The translations under genes were made by a program, and so were the position numbers. The notes under the pieces are model-generated. The model was not told where the DNA came from and did not search any database. It saw only the letters and a list, made by a program, of their open reading frames with translations. Shown here piece by piece: positions 38,355-45,266 of a stretch of 64,000 bases of DNA (its first letter is position 1; every line of letters starts with the position of its first letter). This DNA comes from Streptococcus oralis (GTDB lineage: Bacteria > Bacillota > Bacilli > Lactobacillales > Streptococcaceae): the NCBI RefSeq assembly GCF_022749195.1, contig NZ_CP094226.1, positions 1,080,001-1,144,000 on the forward strand, read 5' to 3'.

Positions 38355-39050
38355 TTACCAGGGTATTCTTGGTTTTGGTCTTTTTATTAAGTCGTTAAAA
38401 TCCTTGAAACTATGTTTGCAATATTCTTCTTGAGCTGTTTCAATCGGTAAAAAACGAATGCCTCGACCACAGCGATTCGATTCGATGGCTTCTTTTACTT
38501 CCTCCGTAACGACAAAGCCAGCCGCTGCAAGTAATTCAACCCTTCCAGGCTTAAAAATATCATAGTCAACATCCTCTTTTAAGACTATTTTTCTTGATAC
38601 TGTATACATCGTTTTAGAAGGGAACGATTCTGTTTTCTCATAATCAATAAAATCAGGAGCGGGATTATCTCTGGTATAGGTATTAAATTTAAATAGATAA
38701 AAGTCAGGAGCTTCCATTACATCGCCATTCACTGTAAATTTAAGCTTTTTCCAAACATGACCCTGAATTTTGAATTGTTTAAAAATGGTTGCTAACTTTT
38801 TAGAAAGGATAAAACCATGGGAATACCAATAATAATCATAATCAAAATTTATTTTATTTATGTATTGTTTTTTATTCACAAAATTATAATAGATCACATC
38901 GGGACAATTTGGATCATAGATATATTCTATCGGTTTACTCCATTCTTCTTCGTAGGGTTTCGTTTGAATCTCAAAATCCACTCGTCCGTATTCAACATCA
39001 AAATTAAAGGATTTATTTGCTTTATCATCCATCACAAAGTAGTACTTCAT
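38355..39050 (-). CDS. DUF1629/Imm11-like immunity protein
   Basis: 231 residues starting MKYYFVMDDKANKSFNFDVEYG. The central FILSKKLATIFKQFKIQGHVWKKLKF is the typical 'lSxkl...f' core of DUF1629-type immunity proteins, followed by APDFYLFKFN and an acidic second half; it ends RPKPRIPW. No signal peptide. ATG 39050 has AGGAGAAAACT upstream. Assignment rests on pattern only; the neighbours are other immunity-type genes. Confidence 0.6.
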   Translation of the reverse strand: MKYYFVMDDKANKSFNFDVEYGRVDFEIQTKPYEEEWSKPIEYIYDPNCPDVIYYNFVNKKQYINKINFDYDYYWYSHGFILSKKLATIFKQFKIQGHVWKKLKFTVNGDVMEAPDFYLFKFNTYTRDNPAPDFIDYEKTESFPSKTMYTVSRKIVLKEDVDYDIFKPGRVELLAAAGFVVTEEVKEAIESNRCGRGIRFLPIETAQEEYCKHSFKDFNDLIKRPKPRIPW

Positions 39051-39144
39051 AGTTTTCTCCTATTAGTCTGCCTTTTAAAATTTTTTTCGCTGCTTTTTTT
39101 ACCAAGGGCGTACGTCCTGAGCTTAACTCCTCTACATAGTCCAT
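39025..39144 (-). CDS. Small basic ORF (39 aa) between two immunity genes
   Basis: ATG 39144, preceded by AAAGGAG seven bases upstream, runs to TGA 39025. The product begins MDYVEELSSGRTPLVKKAA and is rich in Lys; it overlaps the start of the DUF1629-like gene by 26 bases in another frame. It follows the Imm26-like stop by one base, so it may be translated by coupling. It could be a remnant or a real small protein. Confidence 0.4.
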   Translation of the reverse strand: MDYVEELSSGRTPLVKKAAKKILKGRLIGENYEVLLCDG

Positions 39145-39145
39145 A

Positions 39146-39682
39146 TCAAACTCCTTTATTTCTGCTTGCCAGTTCTTCTTCCAAGATTCTGTTATAAACT
39201 ATACTTCCAACACAGGCTTCCCAGTCTAGGTCCTCAACTTCTTCCCTAGAAAAAATCTTAGATTCCCGCCTACCATCTAGCCAGACCTTCCCAAAGTGAA
39301 GACCATTTGGATCTCCCCACTTAAAGGCTAAATCCTTAAAAGGGCTTGGATCAAAATCCGCTTGGTGACCAATTATCTGCCAAGACCATACTGGACTTCG
39401 ATCAAACAAGGTGTAGGAGTCTACAATGATGGGCTTACCTATAAATTGAGCACGACTTAGCTCCTCAACTGTTATAGTAGGACTTGCTTGAAAGATATCG
39501 AAAAATTGGATGACATGACCAACATTCACTTTTCCAAGGATTTGACCAAATACAAACATTTCCTCCGAAAATTGATAGCAAAAAATATCACCAATTTTAA
39601 TAAATCGAAGTTTTGTTCTTGGCTTTTCATTCCACTCACGAATCTTTAACTGGGGCAATTTTTTCTCCATAATTAATTCCAT
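39146..39682 (-). CDS. Imm26-like immunity protein
   Basis: 178 residues. IGDIFCYQFSEEMFVFGQILGKV near residues 32-54 is the Imm26 pattern (a small domain with 'G.v...y.fGqVl'), followed by VIQFFDIFQ and a C-terminal FGKVWLDGRRESKIFSREE. The ATG at 39682 is two bases after the stop of the SUKH-4-like gene, with AAAGAG upstream. Family assignment moderate. Confidence 0.62.
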   Translation of the reverse strand: MELIMEKKLPQLKIREWNEKPRTKLRFIKIGDIFCYQFSEEMFVFGQILGKVNVGHVIQFFDIFQASPTITVEELSRAQFIGKPIIVDSYTLFDRSPVWSWQIIGHQADFDPSPFKDLAFKWGDPNGLHFGKVWLDGRRESKIFSREEVEDLDWEACVGSIVYNRILEEELASRNKGV

Positions 39683-39684
39683 TC

Positions 39685-40245
39685 CTACTGCTCTTTATTT
39701 AAGATATGAAAGAGATCATCTCTTAGAACAATTCCATCGTCTTCTATCAAATAAGCCATATGCTCCCAAAAGGGCAATTGTTGTTCAAGGTGCTTATCTA
39801 GGGCAAGTACTTGACTCTTCAAGTTTGCTGCAATTTCTTCGACTTCATCTTGCTCAATCTCATAAAACTTTGCTTTCAAAAGAAAGATGCTTGATAGAAA
39901 GAGCGAATAAGAGGAAATAAAAGCTTGCAAGGAAGAATTGACAAAAACTCTATCTTCTTGAAAAACTTCCCTTCCTTCAGAATTGCAAAGTAAAAAGATT
40001 TGCTCCTCTTCTCCAATCACAAAAAATCCTAAAAAACACTGGCCAAAAAGCCTATAGACCTCTTGCTTTCTCCTGAGTTCGACTAGTTCGTTAGCTACTT
40101 TGACAAAAGAGAATCCCATTTTTGGATAATCCTCTAAATAAGACAAAAGGTTGAAACGGACCTCATCCAGACGAAATGATTTCTCCTCTGTAGACACCAC
40201 ACAAAAACCGTGCTCCTTCACTAATTCATTGATATTGACTGTCAT
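39685..40245 (-). CDS. SUKH-4-like immunity protein
   Basis: 186 residues. The N-terminal FVKVANELVELRRKQEVYRLFGQ, the strand CFLGFFVIGEEEQIFLLC and the SLQAFISSYSLFL helix (preceded by VFVNSS) match the SUKH-4 pattern of nucleic-acid deaminase immunity proteins. An acidic helical C-terminus follows. The stop is TAG, directly before the Imm26-like start, so UAG is used as a normal stop in this island. Confidence 0.68.
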   Translation of the reverse strand: MTVNINELVKEHGFCVVSTEEKSFRLDEVRFNLLSYLEDYPKMGFSFVKVANELVELRRKQEVYRLFGQCFLGFFVIGEEEQIFLLCNSEGREVFQEDRVFVNSSLQAFISSYSLFLSSIFLLKAKFYEIEQDEVEEIAANLKSQVLALDKHLEQQLPFWEHMAYLIEDDGIVLRDDLFHILNKEQ

Positions 40246-40317
40246 TTCTCTATCCGATCTCCCTTTTCTTGCTTACCTATTTGCAACTATCTCAGTCATT
40301 TTTCAAACAAGAGCTAG

Positions 40318-41139
40318 TTACTTCCATTCAAGTCCCAAACACCTAGACACATCCTCAAAATAATCATCCCAGGCCCATTTGTAATCTTTGCGACTCATCA
40401 AGTAATCCACATACTTTTCATTCATCCAGCTCTCTGTATGGATAGAAAGAGCTCGCCTTTTTCTATCATCTTGGATCGCTGCTATTTTTTCCTGAGCCTT
40501 CTTTGACCGTTCACTCAGATTTTTTATATAGAGAATATCTGGATCCGCAGGACAAATGATCTCCGTTAAATCACACCTTGTAAACTCGACAAAACTGAGT
40601 TGAGCCTCTGATAGATCTGCATACAACTTTTCTACTTTCTTTGTTTTCGACCCAAAGGTACATTCAGACAGTTTTCCAATGATTTTATTAGACTGAAATT
40701 CTGGTAGGGGAAAGAAAATATCGTGCATCCTACACTTTTTAAAGAGACAATCCCTCATCTCACTGACATTCTCCAAAAGAGGACGCTCCATCTGACAAGA
40801 AAGAAAGGTAGACGATATAATGTGACTGTCATAAAATAAAGTTCCATTTAAATTGCATCGTTTGAAAGTACAGTTTCGAATAACTGTATGATCTTTGAAG
40901 CTGATTTCCCTCAAATCACAGTTTTCAAAGAAGACATTCTCAAAGATACAGTTTTCAAACACGACTCGTGAACTCTCTAGTATTCTGATGCTTGTATCCT
41001 TAAAGTGCTGATTCCGAATAAAACGAATCCTTCTTGCTTCCTCTTTTAGATTTTCAATCGATAGCTTCTCACCACTGTTTAGGATGATCTGCCCATCCTT
41101 TATGATAATCCCATCTTTCTCAACCATCTCCTGCTCCAT
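40318..41139 (-). CDS. Pentapeptide-repeat protein
   Basis: 273 residues. Residues about 50-165 form quadrilateral beta-helix coils with F or L every five residues, such as VFENCIFENVFFENCDL, TFKRCNLNGTLFYDS and CLFKKCRMHDIFF. The C-terminus is a separate charged helical domain (RKRRALSIHTESWMNEKY ... CLGLEWK). Such proteins mimic DNA or shield toxin targets; in this context an immunity or protection role is plausible but not shown. Confidence 0.75.
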   Translation of the reverse strand: MEQEMVEKDGIIIKDGQIILNSGEKLSIENLKEEARRIRFIRNQHFKDTSIRILESSRVVFENCIFENVFFENCDLREISFKDHTVIRNCTFKRCNLNGTLFYDSHIISSTFLSCQMERPLLENVSEMRDCLFKKCRMHDIFFPLPEFQSNKIIGKLSECTFGSKTKKVEKLYADLSEAQLSFVEFTRCDLTEIICPADPDILYIKNLSERSKKAQEKIAAIQDDRKRRALSIHTESWMNEKYVDYLMSRKDYKWAWDDYFEDVSRCLGLEWK

Positions 41140-41170
41140 CTTCTCATACTTCTCTTATAACCGACCACAC

Positions 41171-41560
41171 CTAGTAGTAAGCGACTTCTCCTAAAACATA
41201 TTCTAATATTTCAAGAGAATTGAGGGAGAATTTAATACCTCTACCATGCTCCGAGTCCTCTTTCAGTCCAAATTCCAAGCCGAAAATTAAATCTATATCC
41301 CTTTGTTCAGACAAGATAAAAATGGAAAGGAGTCTTGCACTTGCTAATTCTGTAAATTCCTCCTGAATTTTTGCCAAAGCTTTTGGATACCATACTGATG
41401 ATTGATCCAGGAGATTATCTAGTTTTGCTCTGTAAGACGAAGTCAACTCCTCATTGATAACCTATAAAGAATCACTTAAAACAAGGCAGACCTTTTCTCT
41501 TTCCTCTGGAATCGATACAAACATCTCGTTATGGATATCAAATTTATATCCTCTCATCAT
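41171..41560 (-). pseudogene. DUF6985-like island gene with one in-frame UAG
   Basis: Open from ATG 41560 (AGGAG upstream; MMRGYKFDIHNEMFVSIPEE) to TAG at 41464-41462 (codon 33, after SDSL), then in frame (VINEELTSSYRAKLDNLL) to the stop at 41171, total about 129 residues. The end LKEDSEHGRGIKFSLNSLEILEY carries the EHG-G motif of DUF6985-type proteins, so the downstream part is a plausible continuation of one protein. The upstream piece has its own ribosome site; the downstream piece has none. Confidence 0.7.
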
Positions 41561-41612
41561 TTTCTCTCCTAATGCTATCAGTCATCAGATACCTTTTATC
41601 TAATTAACCTAG

Positions 41613-41951
41613 CTAATCATTAAAGGGTATAAAATTATCGTGCTGATTATAATAATTCAAAGCATCAACCAAGTCTTGGTGACTTGCATCTGGCTTTTCT
41701 TCGAGCGCTACGATGAGAACATCAATCAACTGCTCTCCATAGTAGACTAGCTGGAGGTTTTGTTCCGCCACTTCTGTCGGGTAGACATCACGGTCTTCCA
41801 CGACATCTGGATAATCTGATACCCAATATAGGTTATTAAGTCTCAGTTCTCCATCCTCCTTGGCATAGAGGCAAAAATCATCTGATGATAACTTGTCCAC
41901 ACGCACCTGCTCGATAATCTGCTCAAGTGAAAGTTCTATATATTTACGCAT
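41613..41951 (-). CDS. Hypothetical acidic protein (112 aa)
   Basis: 112 residues starting MRKYIELSLEQIIEQVRVDKL, with LYWVSDYPDVVEDRDVYPTEV and an acidic end (ALEEKPDASHQDLVDALNYYNQHDNF). It resembles small immunity-type proteins (DUF7716-like in pattern) but I cannot confirm a family. The second of two adjacent ATGs was taken as start (GGAG five bases upstream). Last island gene before the SDR gene on the other side. Confidence 0.62.
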   Translation of the reverse strand: MRKYIELSLEQIIEQVRVDKLSSDDFCLYAKEDGELRLNNLYWVSDYPDVVEDRDVYPTEVAEQNLQLVYYGEQLIDVLIVALEEKPDASHQDLVDALNYYNQHDNFIPFND

Positions 41952-42003
41952 CATTTCTCCTTTTCATAGTTCACCTCCACATATTCACTAAGTATCAACT
42001 ATA

Positions 42004-42702
42004 TTACTTCAAACTCCAACCACCATCTATTGTCAAAATTTGTCCCTGCATGGCAGATGCCTTTCCACTTGCTAAGAAAAGGCTGATTTCTGCTACTTCC
42101 TCTGGCTCAATCCAGCGCTTGATTGGCGTTTCACTAGCCACCCAGTCAGCTAAGCCACCTGGTTCAAAGTCGGCAGCGGTCATAGCTGTCTTAACTGCCC
42201 CTGGAGCAATCCCATAGACCTGAATCCCAGCTTCAGCATAGTCTAGGGCCAACTGCTTGGTAAATCCTGCCAAGGCATGCTTAGAGGAAGTATAGGCATG
42301 ACCACCTCCGCCAGCTAGACTTGAGGCAATCGAACACATATTGATAATGATTCCTTTTTTATTTTCCAGCATTTGCGTCAAATAATAGCGAGTCAACTCA
42401 ACAGGAGTCACATAGTTGATTTCAAAAATCTCTTGAATTTCCTGCGCTGTTTGATCCAACAGTGGTTTGTAATCATCCAAAACTCCTGTAGTATTACACA
42501 AAACATCCACATAAGGACACCAGTCAAAAATTGGCTCCAAGTCCAAGGTCAAATCTCTCTGTAAAAAATGAAAATCACCCTCTAAGAGTGGATTTTTGCC
42601 CTGGTCAACTCCATAAACTTGATAACCCTTCTCTAAAAAGAGTCGAGCTTGAGCAAGTCCGATACCTGAGCTCACTCCCGTAATCAATACACGTCTAGTC
42701 AT
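42004..42702 (-). CDS. Short-chain dehydrogenase/reductase (FabG-like)
   Basis: NAD(P)-dependent oxidoreductase of 232 residues. Cofactor motif GVSSGIGLAQ at residues 9-18, NTTG near 70, catalytic Ser in MCSIASSLAGG near 120 and YTSSK near 137, with DGGW at the C-terminus. The substrate is unknown. It overlaps the DUF2829 gene by eight bases; both would be expressed from the extended -10 promoter at 42961-43004. Confidence 0.9.
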   Translation of the reverse strand: MTRRVLITGVSSGIGLAQARLFLEKGYQVYGVDQGKNPLLEGDFHFLQRDLTLDLEPIFDWCPYVDVLCNTTGVLDDYKPLLDQTAQEIQEIFEINYVTPVELTRYYLTQMLENKKGIIINMCSIASSLAGGGGHAYTSSKHALAGFTKQLALDYAEAGIQVYGIAPGAVKTAMTAADFEPGGLADWVASETPIKRWIEPEEVAEISLFLASGKASAMQGQILTIDGGWSLK

Positions 42703-42931
42703 GCACTTCTACCCAATCCGTCGCCAAAACATCACAAGGTGTCGGGCTCCACATGGAAAAACCTTCCCCCTCCCCAGACACGTTGATGAGGAAATAAGGC
42801 GTCACTTCAAGTGCAACCCCGTTTTGCTCGATAGTGTCAAAGAGTTGGACATAGTTTTCAGCCCCTCCCCAACCAGTGCGTACATATTTTTTCTTGGCCT
42901 TTAACCCAGGCAGGATTTCTTCAAAAGTCAT
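42695..42931 (-). CDS. DUF2829 (Tad2-type) domain protein
   Basis: 78 residues, complete DUF2829: MTFEEILPGLKAKKKYVRTGW at the start and TPCDVLATDWVEV at the end. The family includes phage Tad2, which sequesters the cyclic ADP-ribose-type signal of Thoeris defence; most chromosomal members have no known function. No phage or Thoeris gene lies nearby. The ribosome site is AAAGGAGAAC, directly after the cassette promoter. Confidence 0.85.
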   Translation of the reverse strand: MTFEEILPGLKAKKKYVRTGWGGAENYVQLFDTIEQNGVALEVTPYFLINVSGEGEGFSMWSPTPCDVLATDWVEVHD

Positions 42932-42960
42932 GATGTTCTCCTTTAATTCTAAATTCTTAG

Positions 42961-43004
42961 TTTAATTATAACAAAAAACCGTTTTCCAACGGCTTTTTGA
43001 CTGT
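42961..43004 (-). promoter_or_regulatory. Terminator/extended -10 promoter cassette, copy 1
   Basis: 44 bases identical to copy 2 at 43994-44037. On the minus strand an AAGCCGTT-GGAA-AACGGTTT stem plus T-run terminates the aldo-keto reductase gene and leads straight into TGTTATAAT (an extended -10) for DUF2829-SDR. Sequence up to the ribosome site is also similar between the copies (CTTTAATTC). Confidence 0.85.
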
Positions 43005-43027
43005 GCTTTATTTAAATCTGCTTCTAC

Positions 43028-43954
43028 TTACGGCAAATTATTCCCTGCTACAAGATAAATTTCATACCATTCTTTTCTTGTTAAGCTAAAGTTTGCCGCT
43101 TGGCTAACTTCTCTCAAATGCTTAGGATTTGTTGTACCTACGACTGCCTGCATTTTTGCTGGATAACGCAATATCCAAGAAATGGCAATAGTTGAAGGGG
43201 TTACTCCATATTTAAAAGCTAGACGATCAAGTACTTGATTCAAAGCTTGAAATTTCTCATTACCAACAAAGTTCCCTTTAAAATAACCGAATTGTAAGAC
43301 AGACCATGCTTGAATGACCACATCGTGTAATTTGCAATATTCAAAAACGCTGCCATCTCGCATAGTTGCTTGACTATCTTCCATATTAACATGAAAACCT
43401 GATTCGAATCCTGGAGTAAAAGCCGCACTCAATTGTAGCTGATTAACAGCTAACGGCTGCTTGACATCTTTTTTAAGCAACTCCATCATCATAGGATTTT
43501 GATTAGAAACTCCAAAATCTCGGACCTTACCTTGTTTATAAAGAAGATCAAAGGCTTCTGCTACTTGGTCAGATTCCATCAAAGCATCTGGTCGATGAAG
43601 AAGCAAGCTATCTAGATGATCAATCTTCAATCTTTGCAAAATTCCGTCGACTGATTTTATAATATAGTCCTTAGAAAAATCAAAATAGGTAAATTCTTCA
43701 ATGCGAATGCCACATTTGGACTGAATCCACATCTTTTCTCTTAAATCTGGACGATTTTTTAGGACAATACCTAACAGTTCTTCACAACGACCACGACCAT
43801 AAATATCAGCCAAGTCAAAAGCATTGATTCCAACAGAAAGTGCTGTTTCTACAAGCTCTTCAACTTCTTTTACAGACTTATCTTTTATTCTCATCATTCC
43901 GAGAACAATTTCTGATAATTCTTTGTCATCTTGACCAAGAGTTATGTATCTCAT
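43028..43954 (-). CDS. Aldo-keto reductase
   Basis: NADPH-dependent reductase of 308 residues. DLADIYGRGRCEELLG carries catalytic Asp and Tyr near residue 50, QSKCGI carries the Lys near 80, and LLLHRPDALME the His near 113. ATG 43954 (MRYITLGQDDKELSEI) has AGGAG nine bases upstream and matches the family start; an in-frame ATG at 43987 is inside the promoter cassette. Single-gene unit bracketed by the two cassettes. Substrate unknown. Confidence 0.88.
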   Translation of the reverse strand: MRYITLGQDDKELSEIVLGMMRIKDKSVKEVEELVETALSVGINAFDLADIYGRGRCEELLGIVLKNRPDLREKMWIQSKCGIRIEEFTYFDFSKDYIIKSVDGILQRLKIDHLDSLLLHRPDALMESDQVAEAFDLLYKQGKVRDFGVSNQNPMMMELLKKDVKQPLAVNQLQLSAAFTPGFESGFHVNMEDSQATMRDGSVFEYCKLHDVVIQAWSVLQFGYFKGNFVGNEKFQALNQVLDRLAFKYGVTPSTIAISWILRYPAKMQAVVGTTNPKHLREVSQAANFSLTRKEWYEIYLVAGNNLP

Positions 43955-43993
43955 CAAATTTTTCTCCTTTAATTCTTCATTCTTCATTCTTCA

Positions 43994-44037
43994 TTTAATT
44001 ATAACAAAAAACCGTTTTCCAACGGCTTTTTGACTGT
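43994..44037 (-). promoter_or_regulatory. Terminator/extended -10 promoter cassette, copy 2
   Basis: Identical to copy 1 over 44 bases. On the minus strand it terminates the DNase gene (stop at 44056) and starts the aldo-keto reductase transcript with TGTTATAAT. Confidence 0.85.
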
Positions 44038-44055
44038 ATATCTACTAAATTCTTC

Positions 44056-45099
44056 CTACCACTGTAATCCTGCTTCTCTGATTTCTTTCTTGGAAGCAAA
44101 TTTACCATTTGGTCTGTGCCATCTTCCGTTTTTATCTCTAAAGTAGCCACCTGAATTAGATGATTGCGAGTTTGATTCTTGGCTTTCTTCCTTTTCTTGT
44201 GCGGCCTGATGTGCTTTTTCCTGTTCTTCTTCTTTTGCTTTCTTTTCAGCTGCTTCTTTTTCTTCTGCCTCTTTCTTGGCTTTTTCCTCAGCTTCCTTGT
44301 TGGCCTTTTCTTCAGCTTCTTTTTTAGCTTTTTCTTCTTTGTTTTCAACTGTATTTTTAGCCGTACCGTCCAAGTAATTGATTTCCGCATTAGCTGAAAC
44401 ATTGTCTAAAACGACATGCGTTACTGAATACTGATCAATCTTTTCTTTACTACCACCCAATTTGATTTCCAAGAGTTTGCCATTTTCATCTATTCCCACA
44501 TACTGCAATTCAATTTGTCTCGGAATTAATTCATCTTTCTGATAGATTGGGGTTACCTTGTAGTCAAGATAGTAGTTGGGGTGATTGGCCAACCAAGAGT
44601 CCAATCGATTTTCATAATAAAGCATGCTTTCTTGATTAGTATTATCTGTACCATAGTAAGTTCCAGCATTGAGCCAGTTCGTCATAGGGACCAAGTTTCT
44701 CTTTTCATCGTTTAATCCACTAAACTGGTACCCAATCAAATGACCACGATTCATCAACCAAGCCTTTTTAGAGCCATCTCCATAATAAAAATTATAGTTG
44801 TGCCAACCAACTGGGTTATAACTTATCTTAGGCTCTCTCTTCTCTGTTGGTTCATCACTGTCCTTAAGTTGAATATGAGCACCCGTTGCGCGTGATTTAG
44901 AATCCAATTCCCCAAGTTCTAGTTGTTTCTCATTTTTAAAAGGTAAGAGTCCAGCTTCTTTAAACAACTTTTCATCGAACTTGATTTGCTTCTGTTCAAT
45001 TTTTTCTTCTGGGACCTTTGATTCCGCCTTATGTCCAGAACAAGCAACTAGTGTTGTGATTGAAAGCAAGGCAATTGAGAAGGATAGTAGCTTTTTCAT
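44056..45099 (-). CDS. Secreted DNA/RNA non-specific endonuclease, lipoprotein
   Basis: 347 residues. Lipoprotein signal with lipobox LVAC (Cys at about 20), then a beta-beta-alpha metal nuclease domain with MNRGHLIGYQFSG (catalytic His in the RGH motif) near residue 130 and NLVPMTNWLNAGTYYG. A Lys/Glu-rich helical stalk (KKEAEEKA repeats) spans about 255-310, and a C-terminal GGYFRDKNGRWHRPNGKFASKK module ends in AGLQW. It would be tethered outside the membrane. Competence-related DNA processing or extracellular DNA degradation is inferred from the fold; it is not a named competence gene. Confidence 0.85.
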   Translation of the reverse strand: MKKLLSFSIALLSITTLVACSGHKAESKVPEEKIEQKQIKFDEKLFKEAGLLPFKNEKQLELGELDSKSRATGAHIQLKDSDEPTEKREPKISYNPVGWHNYNFYYGDGSKKAWLMNRGHLIGYQFSGLNDEKRNLVPMTNWLNAGTYYGTDNTNQESMLYYENRLDSWLANHPNYYLDYKVTPIYQKDELIPRQIELQYVGIDENGKLLEIKLGGSKEKIDQYSVTHVVLDNVSANAEINYLDGTAKNTVENKEEKAKKEAEEKANKEAEEKAKKEAEEKEAAEKKAKEEEQEKAHQAAQEKEESQESNSQSSNSGGYFRDKNGRWHRPNGKFASKKEIREAGLQW

Positions 45100-45224
45100 A
45101 AAAGTCTCCTTTTTATATAGTAATTAGATTAATATCTCCTATTACATTTTACTATCATTTTGTTAATTGTTCAAGAATAAAGAGGCTGTTATTATACTAT
45201 TTCTCCCCCAATGTTTAAAACAAA

Positions 45225-45254
45225 AACGATAACCACTTTTCAGTAGTTATCGTT
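45225..45254 (-). terminator. Terminator after lytB
   Basis: AACGATAAC ... GTTATCGTT stem (45225-45254) with a T-run (TTTTTGTTTT) on the minus strand, 13 bases after the lytB stop. Confidence 0.88.
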
Positions 45255-45266
45255 GATTTCTTTTGA

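Noticed and set aside
33700..42000. Genetic-code change or UAG reassignment
   Set aside because: UAG ends pmrA, rpmG and the SUKH-4-like gene normally in the same window.
44179..44402. Long Phe/Cys-rich and Lys-rich frames overlapping the DNase gene
   Set aside because: They are other-frame shadows of the KKEAEEKA-type stalk of the DNase and have no ribosome site.
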